Below, one piece after another: positions 8,799 through 16,996 of a stretch of DNA of 40,156 nt (positions are counted from its first letter, which is position 1; each line of letters opens with the position of its first letter). Source of the DNA: Microthrixaceae bacterium (GTDB taxonomy: Bacteria > Actinomycetota > Acidimicrobiia > Acidimicrobiales > Microtrichaceae); NCBI GenBank assembly GCA_020027475.1, contig JAHRAZ010000076.1, positions 1 through 40,156 on the forward strand. The letters run 5' to 3'. Below the pieces are notes generated by a model. That model was not told the DNA's origin and searched no databases. It saw only the letters and a program-made list of their open reading frames with translations. The position numbers were made by a program, and so were the translations under genes.

Positions 8799-9023
8799 AT
8801 GGTCACGACACGCGCAGACGGAGCTTTTGTGAACCGCGAGAAGGTGGTCGCGGCTGTGGATCTACCCGGAGTGCCCTCGGGCACCAAGGGCAAGGTGGTG
8901 CTCAGAACGGGTTTCAGCTGGGATCGGTACCGCGTGCATTTCGAAAATGGCGTCGAGGTGTCCTGGGTGGAGCGTGATCAATTGCGTACTCCCAAGGAGT
9001 TCGCCGCCGAAGCCAGCCAGTAA
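8799..9023 (+). CDS. Small hypothetical protein, possible SH3-like barrel
   Basis: A 74-residue soluble protein that I do not recognise as a named family. A central segment alternates short hydrophobic strands and turns (VPSGTKGKVVLRTGF, then RYRVHFENGVEVSWV), resembling small SH3- or KOW-like barrels; this is a fold impression, not a homology call. No signal peptide, membrane segment or metal motif is present. The ATG at 8799 is chosen because a TANNNT hexamer lies eight bases upstream; the frame is open further back but there overlaps the acyl-CoA dehydrogenase. It sits 15 bases before the F420-type oxidoreductase, so the two are likely co-transcribed. Confidence 0.65.
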   Translation: MVTTRADGAFVNREKVVAAVDLPGVPSGTKGKVVLRTGFSWDRYRVHFENGVEVSWVERDQLRTPKEFAAEASQ

Positions 9024-9038
9024 CTCCAGGGGAATCAC

Positions 9039-10085
9039 ATGAAAATCGGAACTCAGATTGGCTACTCGGGCGGCTTCAAGGCCGCCGTGGAGCGCACCAA
9101 GCAACTCGAGAAGGCGGGCCTGGACATCGTCTACGTGGCCGAGGCCTACGGCTCCGATGCTCCCAGCCTCATGGGTTACCTTGCCGCCGAAACGGAAACC
9201 GTGCAGATAGCGGCAGGAATCCTGCCGATATACACACGTACACCGACCCTGCTGGCAATGACCGCCGCCGGGGTGGATGAATTGTCGGAAGGACGCGCAG
9301 TCCTCGGTCTCGGTGCTTCCGGGCCGCAGGTGATCGAGGGATTCCATGGTGTTCCCTACGACGCACCAGTGGGTCGGACCCGCGAGATCATCGACATCTG
9401 CCGCCAGGTATGGGCCCGCGAAGAACCGTTGGTCCATGAGGGTCGCCGCTACCAGATCCCCCTTCCGGAGGGCGAAGGAACCGGTATGGGCAAACCTCTC
9501 AAGATCATCACGCACCCAAGAGCGGATATTCCGATCCACGTTGCAGCACTCGGGCCAAAGAACGTCCAGATGACTGCCGAGGTGGCAAACGGCTGGTTGC
9601 CGATCCTGTTCCATCCCCAGAAGGCCAAGGAGGTCTGGGGAGCCGACCTGGAGGTCGGTTACGCCAAACGTTCCGTCGACCTCGGGCCAATGGACGTGAT
9701 TGCGGGCGGCCTGCTGGCCATCGGTCCGGAGGAGTCGGTTGCGCCCGTGCGCGACGTCACCCGGGCAATGGTGGCCCTTTATGTGGGCGGCATGGGCTCC
9801 AGAGAACGTAACTTCTACAATCAGCTCTTCGTTCGCTACGGCTATGTGGATGCGGCCAAGCAAGTTCAGGATCTCTACTTGAATGGCAAGAAACAGGAAG
9901 CGGCAGCGGCCATTCCCGCGTCTTTCCTTGCAGAAACCAATCTCTGCGGAGACGAGGCGTACGTCGCCGACCGGATTGAGGAGTACAAGGCGGCCGGCGT
10001 GACGGTGCTCAATGTGGAGCCTGTCGGACCGGACATCAAGAGCCAGCAGAAGCTGATCGAAACGGTCAGGGAACTCGCCGGTTAG
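9039..10085 (+). CDS. LLM-class F420-dependent oxidoreductase, Rv3520c type
   Basis: A 348-residue TIM-barrel oxidoreductase of the luciferase-like monooxygenase superfamily. The N-terminus MKIGTQIGYSGG, the VAEAYGSDA segment, LGLGASGPQVIEGFHG and the THPRADIPIHVAALGPKN block match the Rv3520c subfamily, which is assigned to coenzyme F420 rather than FMN by family membership. A Shine-Dalgarno-like AGGGGA precedes the ATG. In mycobacteria the relative sits among sterol-catabolism genes, and here too it follows acyl-CoA synthetase, dehydrogenase and SDR genes, so a role in lipid or steroid breakdown is reasonable but inferred. The substrate is unknown. It converges with the secreted-protein gene, leaving a 51-base gap. 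Confidence 0.88.
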   Translation: MKIGTQIGYSGGFKAAVERTKQLEKAGLDIVYVAEAYGSDAPSLMGYLAAETETVQIAAGILPIYTRTPTLLAMTAAGVDELSEGRAVLGLGASGPQVIEGFHGVPYDAPVGRTREIIDICRQVWAREEPLVHEGRRYQIPLPEGEGTGMGKPLKIITHPRADIPIHVAALGPKNVQMTAEVANGWLPILFHPQKAKEVWGADLEVGYAKRSVDLGPMDVIAGGLLAIGPEESVAPVRDVTRAMVALYVGGMGSRERNFYNQLFVRYGYVDAAKQVQDLYLNGKKQEAAAAIPASFLAETNLCGDEAYVADRIEEYKAAGVTVLNVEPVGPDIKSQQKLIETVRELAG

Positions 10086-10136
10086 GTTTGCTTGCGGCAG
10101 ACCCCGTTGGGATCCCGAATGCGGCTGAGATCTCGA

Positions 10137-10724
10137 CTACGGAGTCGTGGTGGTGGTGGGCACCAGCGGCTCGATGATCGGCATGGCCAGCGACTGGTCA
10201 CAAACCACGTCGCCGGTGTAGTCCCATGACAACACACCAGTTGCCTCATCCGACCATGCGATGCCGCCGTACTTGGCGTTGGCCGGCCCGGAGCCACCGA
10301 ATTCGACTGGTGTTCCTTCAACGACACCGAAGGTGATGAGCTCACCTGAGACCGGAGAGTCTGGATCCGGATTGTCGACTTCGATAACCCCGAGGTGAAC
10401 CGGAACGACCATCGGTGACACGGTTGCGTGTTCGATGTACAGCCCGGACGGCGCAGTCGCCTCCAGGTAGGCCTCGGATCCGAGGCCGTTCGCGTTCTTG
10501 CAGAAGGTAAAGCGGTTGGCGGTGACAACTTCGGAGATGGCAAGTGGTGTGCCGGCCACGGGATTCATTCCCGAGAACGCAAAGTTGGGTTCCGGCTCTT
10601 CGGCGTTTGTGGGCAATGCAAACGCAGCCATGATTGCTGCTGCGGCGAACATCACCATGACTCCGCGGCCAAGCAAACGCCTGCCCGAAGAATTCCCCTG
10701 CCGGCTTGAACGGTATCCCGCCAT
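10137..10724 (-). CDS. Secreted protein of unknown function
   Basis: A 195-residue exported protein not recognised as a known family. Residues 1-20 are Arg/Ser/Gly-rich and basic, 21-38 form a hydrophobic core, and a signal-peptidase site is likely after the TNA at 39-41, leaving an acidic mature N-terminus (EEPEPN). The mature part is rich in Val, Pro and Gly, holds two Cys that could form a disulfide, and ends in five Thr and a Pro, which looks like the remnant of an extracellular linker or a glycosylated tail. The ATG at 10724 has a G-rich stretch just upstream that may serve as a ribosome site. It stands alone between convergent and tandem neighbours, so context gives no function. Confidence 0.7.
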   Translation of the reverse strand: MAGYRSSRQGNSSGRRLLGRGVMVMFAAAAIMAAFALPTNAEEPEPNFAFSGMNPVAGTPLAISEVVTANRFTFCKNANGLGSEAYLEATAPSGLYIEHATVSPMVVPVHLGVIEVDNPDPDSPVSGELITFGVVEGTPVEFGGSGPANAKYGGIAWSDEATGVLSWDYTGDVVCDQSLAMPIIEPLVPTTTTTP

Positions 10725-10744
10725 TGTTGCCCCCGTTTGTTCGT

Positions 10745-10761
10745 GGCCCCCCGCTGGGGCC
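10745..10761 (-). terminator. GGCCCC/GGGGCC hairpin between an operon end and the secreted-protein gene
   Basis: Two perfect six-base arms (10745-10750 and 10756-10761) around a five-base loop. It lies 77 bases after the stop of the flavin oxidoreductase and 20 bases before the ATG of the secreted protein on the same strand. No T-run follows in the minus direction. Reading as a U-less terminator or as a leader hairpin are both possible; an identical stem occurs at 16247-16263. Confidence 0.45.
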
Positions 10762-10838
10762 TTTCACAGCTGAGGGCAACCTAGCAGAGTTGAGGGGATC
10801 TCCGCATTCGTCGTTCCCTGCCGGATGATCTCGCTCGG

Positions 10839-11801
10839 CTACGCGCCCATGAGCGCTTCGGCCTCCCTGACCATCCTCGATACCAGGTCACCGGCGGGTT
10901 CCAGTGAATCGATTGCTCCAATGGCCTGTCCGGCAGGCATGAATTCCTTGGCTGGATCCACATCGGGGGTGTTCTCGTCTCCTCCGAGATGATTTGCTCC
11001 ATCTTCGAACGCCTTGAGCAATTGACCGGGGAAGGGAAGCAGTGGTGCGGCCCCGGTCCGCTCGAACTCCGCGGTGTACTCAGTCGGCAACACGCGGCAG
11101 GTCTTGCCCGTGTACGCCCGACTCACAACGGTTCCATCCTCGGCCGAGTCCAGAATTCGCTGCTTGAATCCGGTCACGGTTCGGGCTTCCGGGGACGCAA
11201 TGAATCGGGTTCCCACCCAGACCCCGACGGCTCCCAGCATCAGGGAGGCGGCCAGACCACGACCGTCGAAGATTCCACCGGCGGCCACCACGGGCACGCT
11301 GTCGCCCACGGCGTCCACGATCTGGGGGACCAGCGCCATCGTGGCAATCCTCCCGGTGTGCCCACCTGCTTCGGTACCTTGGGCAACCACAAGGTCACAG
11401 CCGGCATCAACCGCGTCAATGGCATGGTGAACCTTTCCGCACATGTTCACCACCAGCACGTTCTGTTCGTGGCACTGATCCACGACTTCACGAGGCACAC
11501 CCAGACCGGCAACAAACACGGATGCGCCGCCGTCGATGACCTGCTGAACCTTGGCGGGCATGTCCTGCACCGTGACGGTGAGCAGGTCGACACCGAACGG
11601 CTTGTCGGTGAGGTTTCGAACTGCTTCCATCTCGGAGAGCATCTCATCGTCGCCCATGGTTGATGCGCCGAGGCAACCGAAACCCCCTGCTTGTGACACG
11701 GCCGCTACGAGTTGGTGATAGGACACTCCGCCCATCCCGGCAAGCATTACCGGGTGCTGCACGCCGAGCAGTTCAGTCAGTCGAGTTTGCACAGCAGACA
11801 T
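10839..11801 (-). CDS. Nitronate monooxygenase / FabK-like flavin oxidoreductase
   Basis: An FMN-dependent TIM-barrel protein of 320 residues in the nitronate monooxygenase (2-nitropropane dioxygenase) superfamily, which also contains enoyl-ACP reductase FabK and the steroid-catabolic IpdC. Visible landmarks are HPVMLAGMGGVS near the N-terminus, VVAQGTEAGGHTGRIAT with the FMN-phosphate/active-site His region, and PVVAAGGIFDGRGLAASL. The start at 11801 is chosen because it falls eight bases after the stop of the upstream reductase gene and matches the family N-terminus; a longer open frame reaches 11906 but overlaps that gene. It is the last gene of the WS/DGAT operon. Because the superfamily covers several reactions, the substrate is left open. 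Confidence 0.87.
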   Translation of the reverse strand: MSAVQTRLTELLGVQHPVMLAGMGGVSYHQLVAAVSQAGGFGCLGASTMGDDEMLSEMEAVRNLTDKPFGVDLLTVTVQDMPAKVQQVIDGGASVFVAGLGVPREVVDQCHEQNVLVVNMCGKVHHAIDAVDAGCDLVVAQGTEAGGHTGRIATMALVPQIVDAVGDSVPVVAAGGIFDGRGLAASLMLGAVGVWVGTRFIASPEARTVTGFKQRILDSAEDGTVVSRAYTGKTCRVLPTEYTAEFERTGAAPLLPFPGQLLKAFEDGANHLGGDENTPDVDPAKEFMPAGQAIGAIDSLEPAGDLVSRMVREAEALMGA

Positions 11802-11809
11802 GATAGGGC

Positions 11810-13018
11810 TCAACCATCCTGGTAAGTCCCCGGAGGTGTAAACATGTTCCGGCCCCAGCGCCTTGGGGTTGCAATGACCGCGCGGGGATAATCCTCGAAG
11901 AGCCAACGGCCGAAGTTCCGCCTGGTCCAGGGCGTTGCGGCGGCCACCCGAACTGCAGCCCGCGCACCTTTGCGGTGCTTCAGCGCCCTGACCAGGATCG
12001 TGGACATCTTGTGGTCGGCCACCAGTTCGGATCGCATTCGTGCCGTGTAATCGGTGGTTGTGCCGGCTGAGTCGTCGTTGTCGAGTATGGCCTGCGCTGC
12101 CAGCCGTCCGGTGAGAAGTGCCTGACCGATGCCTTCGCCGGTCATGAGGTCACATGCACCTACAGCGTCTCCGGCGAACATCACACGCTCGGTGGCCGCC
12201 AGTGCATCGTCGACGCGAGCCGGAATCGGCCACGCGCGGTGGGTGCCCTCCAATTTCGCATCTGAGCCGATCGCGGAGCGGATGTGATCACGTTCCAGCA
12301 GATCTGCCCACAGAGCTTTCATCGCGGGCACCGCAACCTTTCCGCCGCGCTCGATGCCGAAGCCAATATTTGCGCGGCCCTCCCGCAGTGGGAAACTCCA
12401 GAAGTAGCCGGGGAGCAGGTCGGCCTCGAAGAACACGAACATGTCCTTGGCCGCCGGCCCGGTTACACCAGAGGCATACTGGCGAAACGCATGCCACTCG
12501 CCCAGGTAACCCTCCGGGGCCACACCCAGGTGCTTTCGCATCGGAGACCACATGCCGTCTGCGGCGATGACCCACTTTGCGCTGACCTTCCCCAACTCAT
12601 CCACGTCCAGAGTGACCGAGTCGGTGGACTCGTCCGCAGCCCCCACCCGGCAACCCGCAGCCAGCTCTGCTCCGGAGGCAACAGCAAGGTCGACGAGCGC
12701 AGCATCGAGATCCCTTCGTGAGGCGACCGCCGCATGATGACCTCGTGCGGTGGGTAGCGGGAACTCCGCGATCCGGCCGCTCGGAGAGCGGACCCAGCAC
12801 TTGTCGGTCCACTGCCAGGAGTCGACCGCGTCGGGATCCAGGCCGAGTTCTTCCAGTTGGCGCAGCGCCAAGGCCGTGAGCCCGTCACCGCAGATCTTGT
12901 CGCGGGGAAATGTGGCCTTGTCGATCAGCAGGACCTGTCGACCCGCCCGAGCCAACTCGGTTGCGGCAGCGGCGCCGGCGGGGCCGGCTCCCACCACTGC
13001 AACGTCTACGGTCCTCAA
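11810..13018 (-). CDS. Geranylgeranyl reductase family FAD protein (menaquinone reductase-like)
   Basis: A 402-residue FAD-dependent reductase of the geranylgeranyl-reductase family, which saturates double bonds of isoprenoid chains. The dinucleotide motif VVGAGPAGAAAATELARAG is at 8-26, DKICGDGLTALAL follows near 40-54, and the second FAD motif GDAVGACDLMTGEGIGQAL lies in the C-terminal third. Closest in character to mycobacterial MenJ, which hydrogenates one isoprene unit of menaquinone, though archaeal-type lipid reductases and related halogenases share the fold. It starts 11 bases after the WS/DGAT stop and ends eight bases before the next gene, so the three form a compact operon. Quinone side-chain reduction is the most plausible role; confidence in the family is high, in the substrate moderate. 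Confidence 0.88.
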   Translation of the reverse strand: MRTVDVAVVGAGPAGAAAATELARAGRQVLLIDKATFPRDKICGDGLTALALRQLEELGLDPDAVDSWQWTDKCWVRSPSGRIAEFPLPTARGHHAAVASRRDLDAALVDLAVASGAELAAGCRVGAADESTDSVTLDVDELGKVSAKWVIAADGMWSPMRKHLGVAPEGYLGEWHAFRQYASGVTGPAAKDMFVFFEADLLPGYFWSFPLREGRANIGFGIERGGKVAVPAMKALWADLLERDHIRSAIGSDAKLEGTHRAWPIPARVDDALAATERVMFAGDAVGACDLMTGEGIGQALLTGRLAAQAILDNDDSAGTTTDYTARMRSELVADHKMSTILVRALKHRKGARAAVRVAAATPWTRRNFGRWLFEDYPRAVIATPRRWGRNMFTPPGTYQDG

Positions 13019-13029
13019 GGGTGAAACCT

Positions 13030-14412
13030 CTAGCTCGTGGCTTCAATTAGGTCGGCAAATCCCTCGCGGAGGCATTCAGTGAACAACTCCGGTTCGGCAA
13101 CCGCCTTCGGATCCGCGTTGACGCCGATGTACAACGTGTCGAGGTAGCTGAGCAACGTTGTGTTGACAGCCGCCCCACCCAGCGGACCGAATGCCGCGGT
13201 GGCGGTGACCAACTTTCCATCCAGATAGAGCGGAATTGGTGATCCCGGTACGTTGCTCGCCTGGAAGTCCAGTCCCTTCATCATGGAGCCGAACATTCCG
13301 GTGGTGAACGTGCTCGGCAGTTTGTTCAATACGCCGGAGAGTGGCTTCACCAGGGCGTTTGCAGGCTCATCCACGATCTCGGCCAGCCTTGCCCGTGTGC
13401 GTTCCAGCGTCACCACTGGATCGTCGGCCGAGGCGTCGATCTCGAATCGGGCAGGGATGAACTCGTTGCCGGAAATGTCCTGGGTTTCTTCAGTTCGGAC
13501 GTTGATGGGCATACCCATGCGCAGGGTGGTCAGAGTTGATCCCATTGCGGTGTGGTACTTGCGGATCCCCAGGATTATCCCGGTCACGAACGCATCATTG
13601 ATGGTTCCGCCGCCCGCCCGCCCCGCAGCCCTGATGTCCTCGAGTGGCTGGGTTATCAGGTGGAGCTTCACTGATAATGAGCGGCCGCGCATGAGCCTGC
13701 TCATCGGATCGCCGGCCGGCCGCAACATCCGTACCACGGAGCCGCCCAGTCGTCCGAGTTCCCGGGCGCTGGTGACGGGATCGCGAACGGCGGCCGATGC
13801 GGCCGAACCTGCCGCATCGAAGTTCTCTCTTGCCGATTCCATCTGGCGATCGGCCTCGTGGCGCCAGGCATCAGTGAATCGTTCTACCTGGTTGAGCACC
13901 CGGACCTTTGGTTCCTCCGGCATTTCTCGCTCGGCTGGTTCGGGTGAGAGGTCGAAGATTTCAAGCATGAGCTTGACCGCGCCCACGCCGTCGGTGATCG
14001 CGTGATGGATTTTCAGGATCAGAGCCATCTGGCCTTCGCCGAAGTAGACGATCGAGGCTTCCCAGAGTGGTCGTGCACGGTCGAATGCACCCATTGCGAC
14101 CGTTTCGCCGAGGCGCAGGATCTCCTCGATCCCGCTTTCGCCGTGCGCCACGAGGAATCGAAGGTGATAATGCAGGTCGAAGTTGGGATCGATCTCCCAG
14201 CGGGGTGGAGCCAGTGAGAGGGGGTTGGAACGAACTCTCTGGCGGAGCCTCGGTACGACCCGGCTGGCCCGCTCGAACCCTTCCCGGATTTGCTGCTCTG
14301 ACGTCTCGCCATCGATCACCACCAACGAGGTGATCGTGGATCTCAGCAGAGGATCCTTCTCGATGGACCACATGAGTGCGTCCGCATCATTCATCCTTGA
14401 CTCGAAGTCCAC
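13030..14412 (-). CDS. Wax ester synthase / diacylglycerol acyltransferase (WS/DGAT)
   Basis: A 460-residue acyltransferase that esterifies acyl-CoA to diacylglycerol or a fatty alcohol, producing storage lipid. The catalytic HHxxxDG motif is at 136-142 (HHAITDG), preceded by the conserved PLWEASIV at 115-122. The C-terminal WS/DGAT domain contains the NVPGSPIPLYLDG block and ends near TECLREGFADLI. Full length for the family. The GTG at 14412 is preferred over the ATG at 14394 because a perfect AGGAGG sits five bases upstream. It heads an operon with an isoprenoid-reductase-like flavoprotein and a nitronate-monooxygenase-like protein. Actinobacterial genomes usually hold several paralogues, so the acceptor specificity of this copy is open. 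Confidence 0.93.
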   Translation of the reverse strand: MDFESRMNDADALMWSIEKDPLLRSTITSLVVIDGETSEQQIREGFERASRVVPRLRQRVRSNPLSLAPPRWEIDPNFDLHYHLRFLVAHGESGIEEILRLGETVAMGAFDRARPLWEASIVYFGEGQMALILKIHHAITDGVGAVKLMLEIFDLSPEPAEREMPEEPKVRVLNQVERFTDAWRHEADRQMESARENFDAAGSAASAAVRDPVTSARELGRLGGSVVRMLRPAGDPMSRLMRGRSLSVKLHLITQPLEDIRAAGRAGGGTINDAFVTGIILGIRKYHTAMGSTLTTLRMGMPINVRTEETQDISGNEFIPARFEIDASADDPVVTLERTRARLAEIVDEPANALVKPLSGVLNKLPSTFTTGMFGSMMKGLDFQASNVPGSPIPLYLDGKLVTATAAFGPLGGAAVNTTLLSYLDTLYIGVNADPKAVAEPELFTECLREGFADLIEATS

Positions 14413-14417
14413 TTCAG

Positions 14418-14423
14418 CCTCCT
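14418..14423 (-). promoter_or_regulatory. Consensus Shine-Dalgarno site for WS/DGAT
   Basis: AGGAGG on the minus strand, five bases upstream of the GTG at 14412. It decides the start and is the strongest ribosome site seen in the window. Confidence 0.85.
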
Positions 14424-14478
14424 GATCAGATGTTCGGGCAATTCGAGGGTACTTGGCTCAGAGTCGCCGGGACACCGG

Positions 14479-16212
14479 TCAGTCACAGTCGTAGTTGGCG
14501 CGGAATGTGTCCGTTTGTGGTTGCTTGTCGGGGAAGGTGGTGGTTCTGGTGGTGCGAACTGAGCCACAGCCTGAACTCTGGTTCTGGGCGGTCTGGTCTC
14601 CGCGGCCATATGGCGTTGACCACAACTGCACCGTGACCGACGTATCCGTGTAGGTGGGCCAGACCACAACGCCGTAGGGACTGTCGTTGTGGATCTTGAG
14701 GTCCACCCCCGGGAAGTCGAGTGTTGCCTCTCGGCCGTAGGGATACCGCGAGATGTACTTGGAGTGCATCTTGTACGCGGCAATGTCGTAGCCACCGAAG
14801 AACGCAGCGTTGAACAACGTTGTGGCGTATTGGCTCACACCGCCCCCGACGTCGGTCTTGAACTCGCCGTCGTGGATGACGCCACCTTCCAGGTAACCCT
14901 TCTCAACGGTTCGCCGGCCGACGTGGCCGTTGACCGACCAGGTCCCACCGGGCGGGATGAGGGCACCACGGGTCGCATCCGAGATGCGATGGATGTTTGT
15001 GACTCTGGACTCGCAGCACTTATGGTTCGTGGTGAACTCCGCGACCACCTGATTCACTCCGAGGCCCTGAGCCCACTGCACGCCCTCGGCGGCCGTGATG
15101 GTTCGGGTGGGCACTTCCACTTCGGAATCGCCGGCAATGAAGGCATCCACGATGAGGTCGGCGGAGCCTTCTCCGCAGCAGACCTCGGCGTCGTGCCCGG
15201 CCACGGGAACCGGCACACCGCCGCGAATGTCGAAGCTCACGTCGGTCGGGTTGGTGGTGGAGCCCGGAACCTGTTCCTCGAGTTGGGTAGCGATTGCTGC
15301 GGGCTCGATCGTGATGCCGGGATATCCGTTTCGTGCGGCCACGGTCAATTGGCCGAACAGCTCGGACCCATCCAGATCGAACTCGTCTTCGCCGGCCGTG
15401 ACGGTGACGGTTGAGTCCAGAATCGTGTTGGCCTGATCAGCCAGACCCTGCACGAAATCGTCGTTGAACAGCGGGGGGACAACCGTGCGTTCGGTCACCA
15501 CCACGATCTCTTCGGATATGTCTCCCAGGGCAGAGGGCAACGAATCGACCACGGACACGGCTGTGAGTTCCACGCCGTCCTCGCCGGGTTTGATTGCCAT
15601 GTGATCGCCGTCTTCGATCATTTCCGGCTCCACAGGGGCCACCCGGTCCTCACCTTCGAGTTCGGTGACTTTCTCCTCGAGCTGGTCTTCGTCGACGCTC
15701 ACGGCGACATCAGCTTCACGAGGTGAGAAGAAGGAACGTGCCCAGATGAATGGTCTGGTGATCGGGGACTCGTCGTCCACGATGTTCATCACCGCTTCTG
15801 ACGTGCTGGCATCGTCGATCGTGATCCCGAGATCACCTGCCGTGCTCTCCACGGTGATGTCGTCGGTCTCTATGACAACAGGGGTGTCCGGGAGTTCCTC
15901 ATCGAGGTCCGAAAGGGTGGAGTCCAACTCGCCCTCGGTCATGCCCCCGACGGGTGTTCCCGCGACATTCGTGTTTCGGGCCACCTGATCGGCCGACGTC
16001 AGTGTGTCGATCCCCCAGGCGATCAACAACAACATGAGCAGCACGAGCGGTATCGCAAGGACCCACAGAGCGACCTTCCTGACTCTGCGGGCTGTGGACT
16101 TCCTGGACGTGCGGGTCACTTTGGCCGTTTCAGTGATGGCTTCGGGTTCGGTACCGGGCGCGTCAGGATCCCCCTGTGCAGACGCGTTCGAATTGTCATC
16201 ATGGGATTGCAC
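14479..16212 (-). CDS. VanW family cell-envelope protein
   Basis: A 577-residue membrane-anchored protein. Residues 1-46 are a hydrophilic, partly basic cytoplasmic tail, 47-67 a single membrane segment, and the rest is extracytoplasmic. The middle part is acidic and contains repeated beta-rich peptidoglycan-binding-type modules (YoaR/PF12229 style). The C-terminal VanW domain shows FTTNHKCCESRVTNIHR, the ALIPPGGTWSVNGHVG block and TDVGGGVSQYATTLFNAAF. Cys pairs in CCGEG and CCESR suggest disulfides outside the cell. VanW proteins are linked to glycopeptide-resistance clusters but their biochemical role is unknown, and no van genes are adjacent. The GTG at 16212 is the first possible start after an in-frame TGA; its ribosome site is weak. 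Confidence 0.87.
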   Translation of the reverse strand: MQSHDDNSNASAQGDPDAPGTEPEAITETAKVTRTSRKSTARRVRKVALWVLAIPLVLLMLLLIAWGIDTLTSADQVARNTNVAGTPVGGMTEGELDSTLSDLDEELPDTPVVIETDDITVESTAGDLGITIDDASTSEAVMNIVDDESPITRPFIWARSFFSPREADVAVSVDEDQLEEKVTELEGEDRVAPVEPEMIEDGDHMAIKPGEDGVELTAVSVVDSLPSALGDISEEIVVVTERTVVPPLFNDDFVQGLADQANTILDSTVTVTAGEDEFDLDGSELFGQLTVAARNGYPGITIEPAAIATQLEEQVPGSTTNPTDVSFDIRGGVPVPVAGHDAEVCCGEGSADLIVDAFIAGDSEVEVPTRTITAAEGVQWAQGLGVNQVVAEFTTNHKCCESRVTNIHRISDATRGALIPPGGTWSVNGHVGRRTVEKGYLEGGVIHDGEFKTDVGGGVSQYATTLFNAAFFGGYDIAAYKMHSKYISRYPYGREATLDFPGVDLKIHNDSPYGVVVWPTYTDTSVTVQLWSTPYGRGDQTAQNQSSGCGSVRTTRTTTFPDKQPQTDTFRANYDCD

Positions 16213-16246
16213 GTGAACCGGAGCCTTCTTCCTTGTTCACAATGAT

Positions 16247-16263
16247 GGCCCCTGCGTGGGGCC
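16247..16263 (-). terminator. GGCCCC/GGGGCC hairpin between nucS and the VanW gene
   Basis: Perfect six-base arms (16247-16252 and 16258-16263) with a five-base loop, 42 bases past the nucS stop and 34 bases before the VanW GTG. The arms are identical to those at 10745-10761. No U-tract follows on the minus strand. Confidence 0.45.
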
Positions 16264-16305
16264 GAACCAACTACCCCCGAGGGGTTTCTCAGTTCGGCCG
16301 GCGGA

Positions 16306-16968
16306 TCAGTCGAACAGGCTCATCTGGGCGCGCTCGATGCCTCGAAGGGAGTCGTAGTCGATCTCGACCCAGCGGATACCGCGGCTCTCGGCAAAAACCC
16401 TGGCCTGAGGTTTCACCGACTGGGCCGCCAGGATCCCCTGGATTCCCCGCAGGGCCGGATCGCGTTCCATGCGTTCCAGATAGCGCAGCAGCTGCTCCAC
16501 CCCGTCGATCTCGCCACGCCTCTTGACCTCGATGGCCACGGCTGTTCCATCGGCATTCCTGCACAACAGGTCCACTGGTCCGATGTCAGTGGGAAACTCC
16601 CGCCGCACCAATGACAACTCCTCGCCGAGGGTAGTCGGATCTGCTGCGAGTAGCTCTTGTAGATGTGCTTCCACGCCGTCCTTGCGAAGTCCCGGATCGA
16701 TTCCCATTTCCCACTTGGTGTCGGAGAGGATCTCGTGGATTTCCACGTTGAGGGACTCGCCCTTGGGATTGGTGATCAACCAGCGACCTTCTTCCTCGGT
16801 GACTGTGTTGGGAGCGTTCATCCAGTTCAGGGGCTTGTAGGCGCCGCCGTCGGCATGGATGGCCACACAGCCATCCGCTTTGATCATGATCAGGCGCACC
16901 GCCTCCGGCAGATGGGCCTGAAGGCGCCCTTCGTAGTCAACTGTGCATCGGGCAACCATCAAGCGCAT
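16306..16968 (-). CDS. nucS: Endonuclease NucS (EndoMS), mismatch-specific
   Basis: A 220-residue endonuclease that cuts both strands at mismatched bases and provides mismatch repair in actinobacteria lacking MutS/MutL. The N-terminal DNA-binding domain holds [14 protein letters not shown]. The nuclease core has GPVDLLC (Asp133) and [16 protein letters not shown] (Glu147, Lys149), the D-ExK catalytic set. The C-terminus QMSLFD looks like a sliding-clamp-binding peptide, as in mycobacterial NucS. The ATG at 16968 is preferred to a TTG at 16980: related proteins begin at M-R-L, and a TATTGT hexamer placed eight bases upstream of the ATG would overlap the TTG. It follows the DUF4395 gene by 28 bases but may have its own promoter. 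Confidence 0.94.
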   Translation of the reverse strand: MRLMVARCTVDYEGRLQAHLPEAVRLIMIKADGCVAIHADGGAYKPLNWMNAPNTVTEEEGRWLITNPKGESLNVEIHEILSDTKWEMGIDPGLRKDGVEAHLQELLAADPTTLGEELSLVRREFPTDIGPVDLLCRNADGTAVAIEVKRRGEIDGVEQLLRYLERMERDPALRGIQGILAAQSVKPQARVFAESRGIRWVEIDYDSLRGIERAQMSLFD

Positions 16969-16976
16969 CGCCCGAG

Positions 16977-16982
16977 ACAATA
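16977..16982 (-). promoter_or_regulatory. Leaderless -10 hexamer for nucS
   Basis: TATTGT on the minus strand matches TANNNT and ends eight bases before the ATG at 16968. It lies in the 28-base gap after the DUF4395 stop codon. Confidence 0.45.
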
Positions 16983-16996
16983 CCGGTGTTGTGAAC

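Noticed and set aside
8862-9863. 333-codon open frame on the minus strand
   Set aside because: Antisense to the F420-type oxidoreductase; no motifs.
14689-15414. 241-codon open frame on the plus strand
   Set aside because: Antisense to the VanW gene; no start signal or domain.
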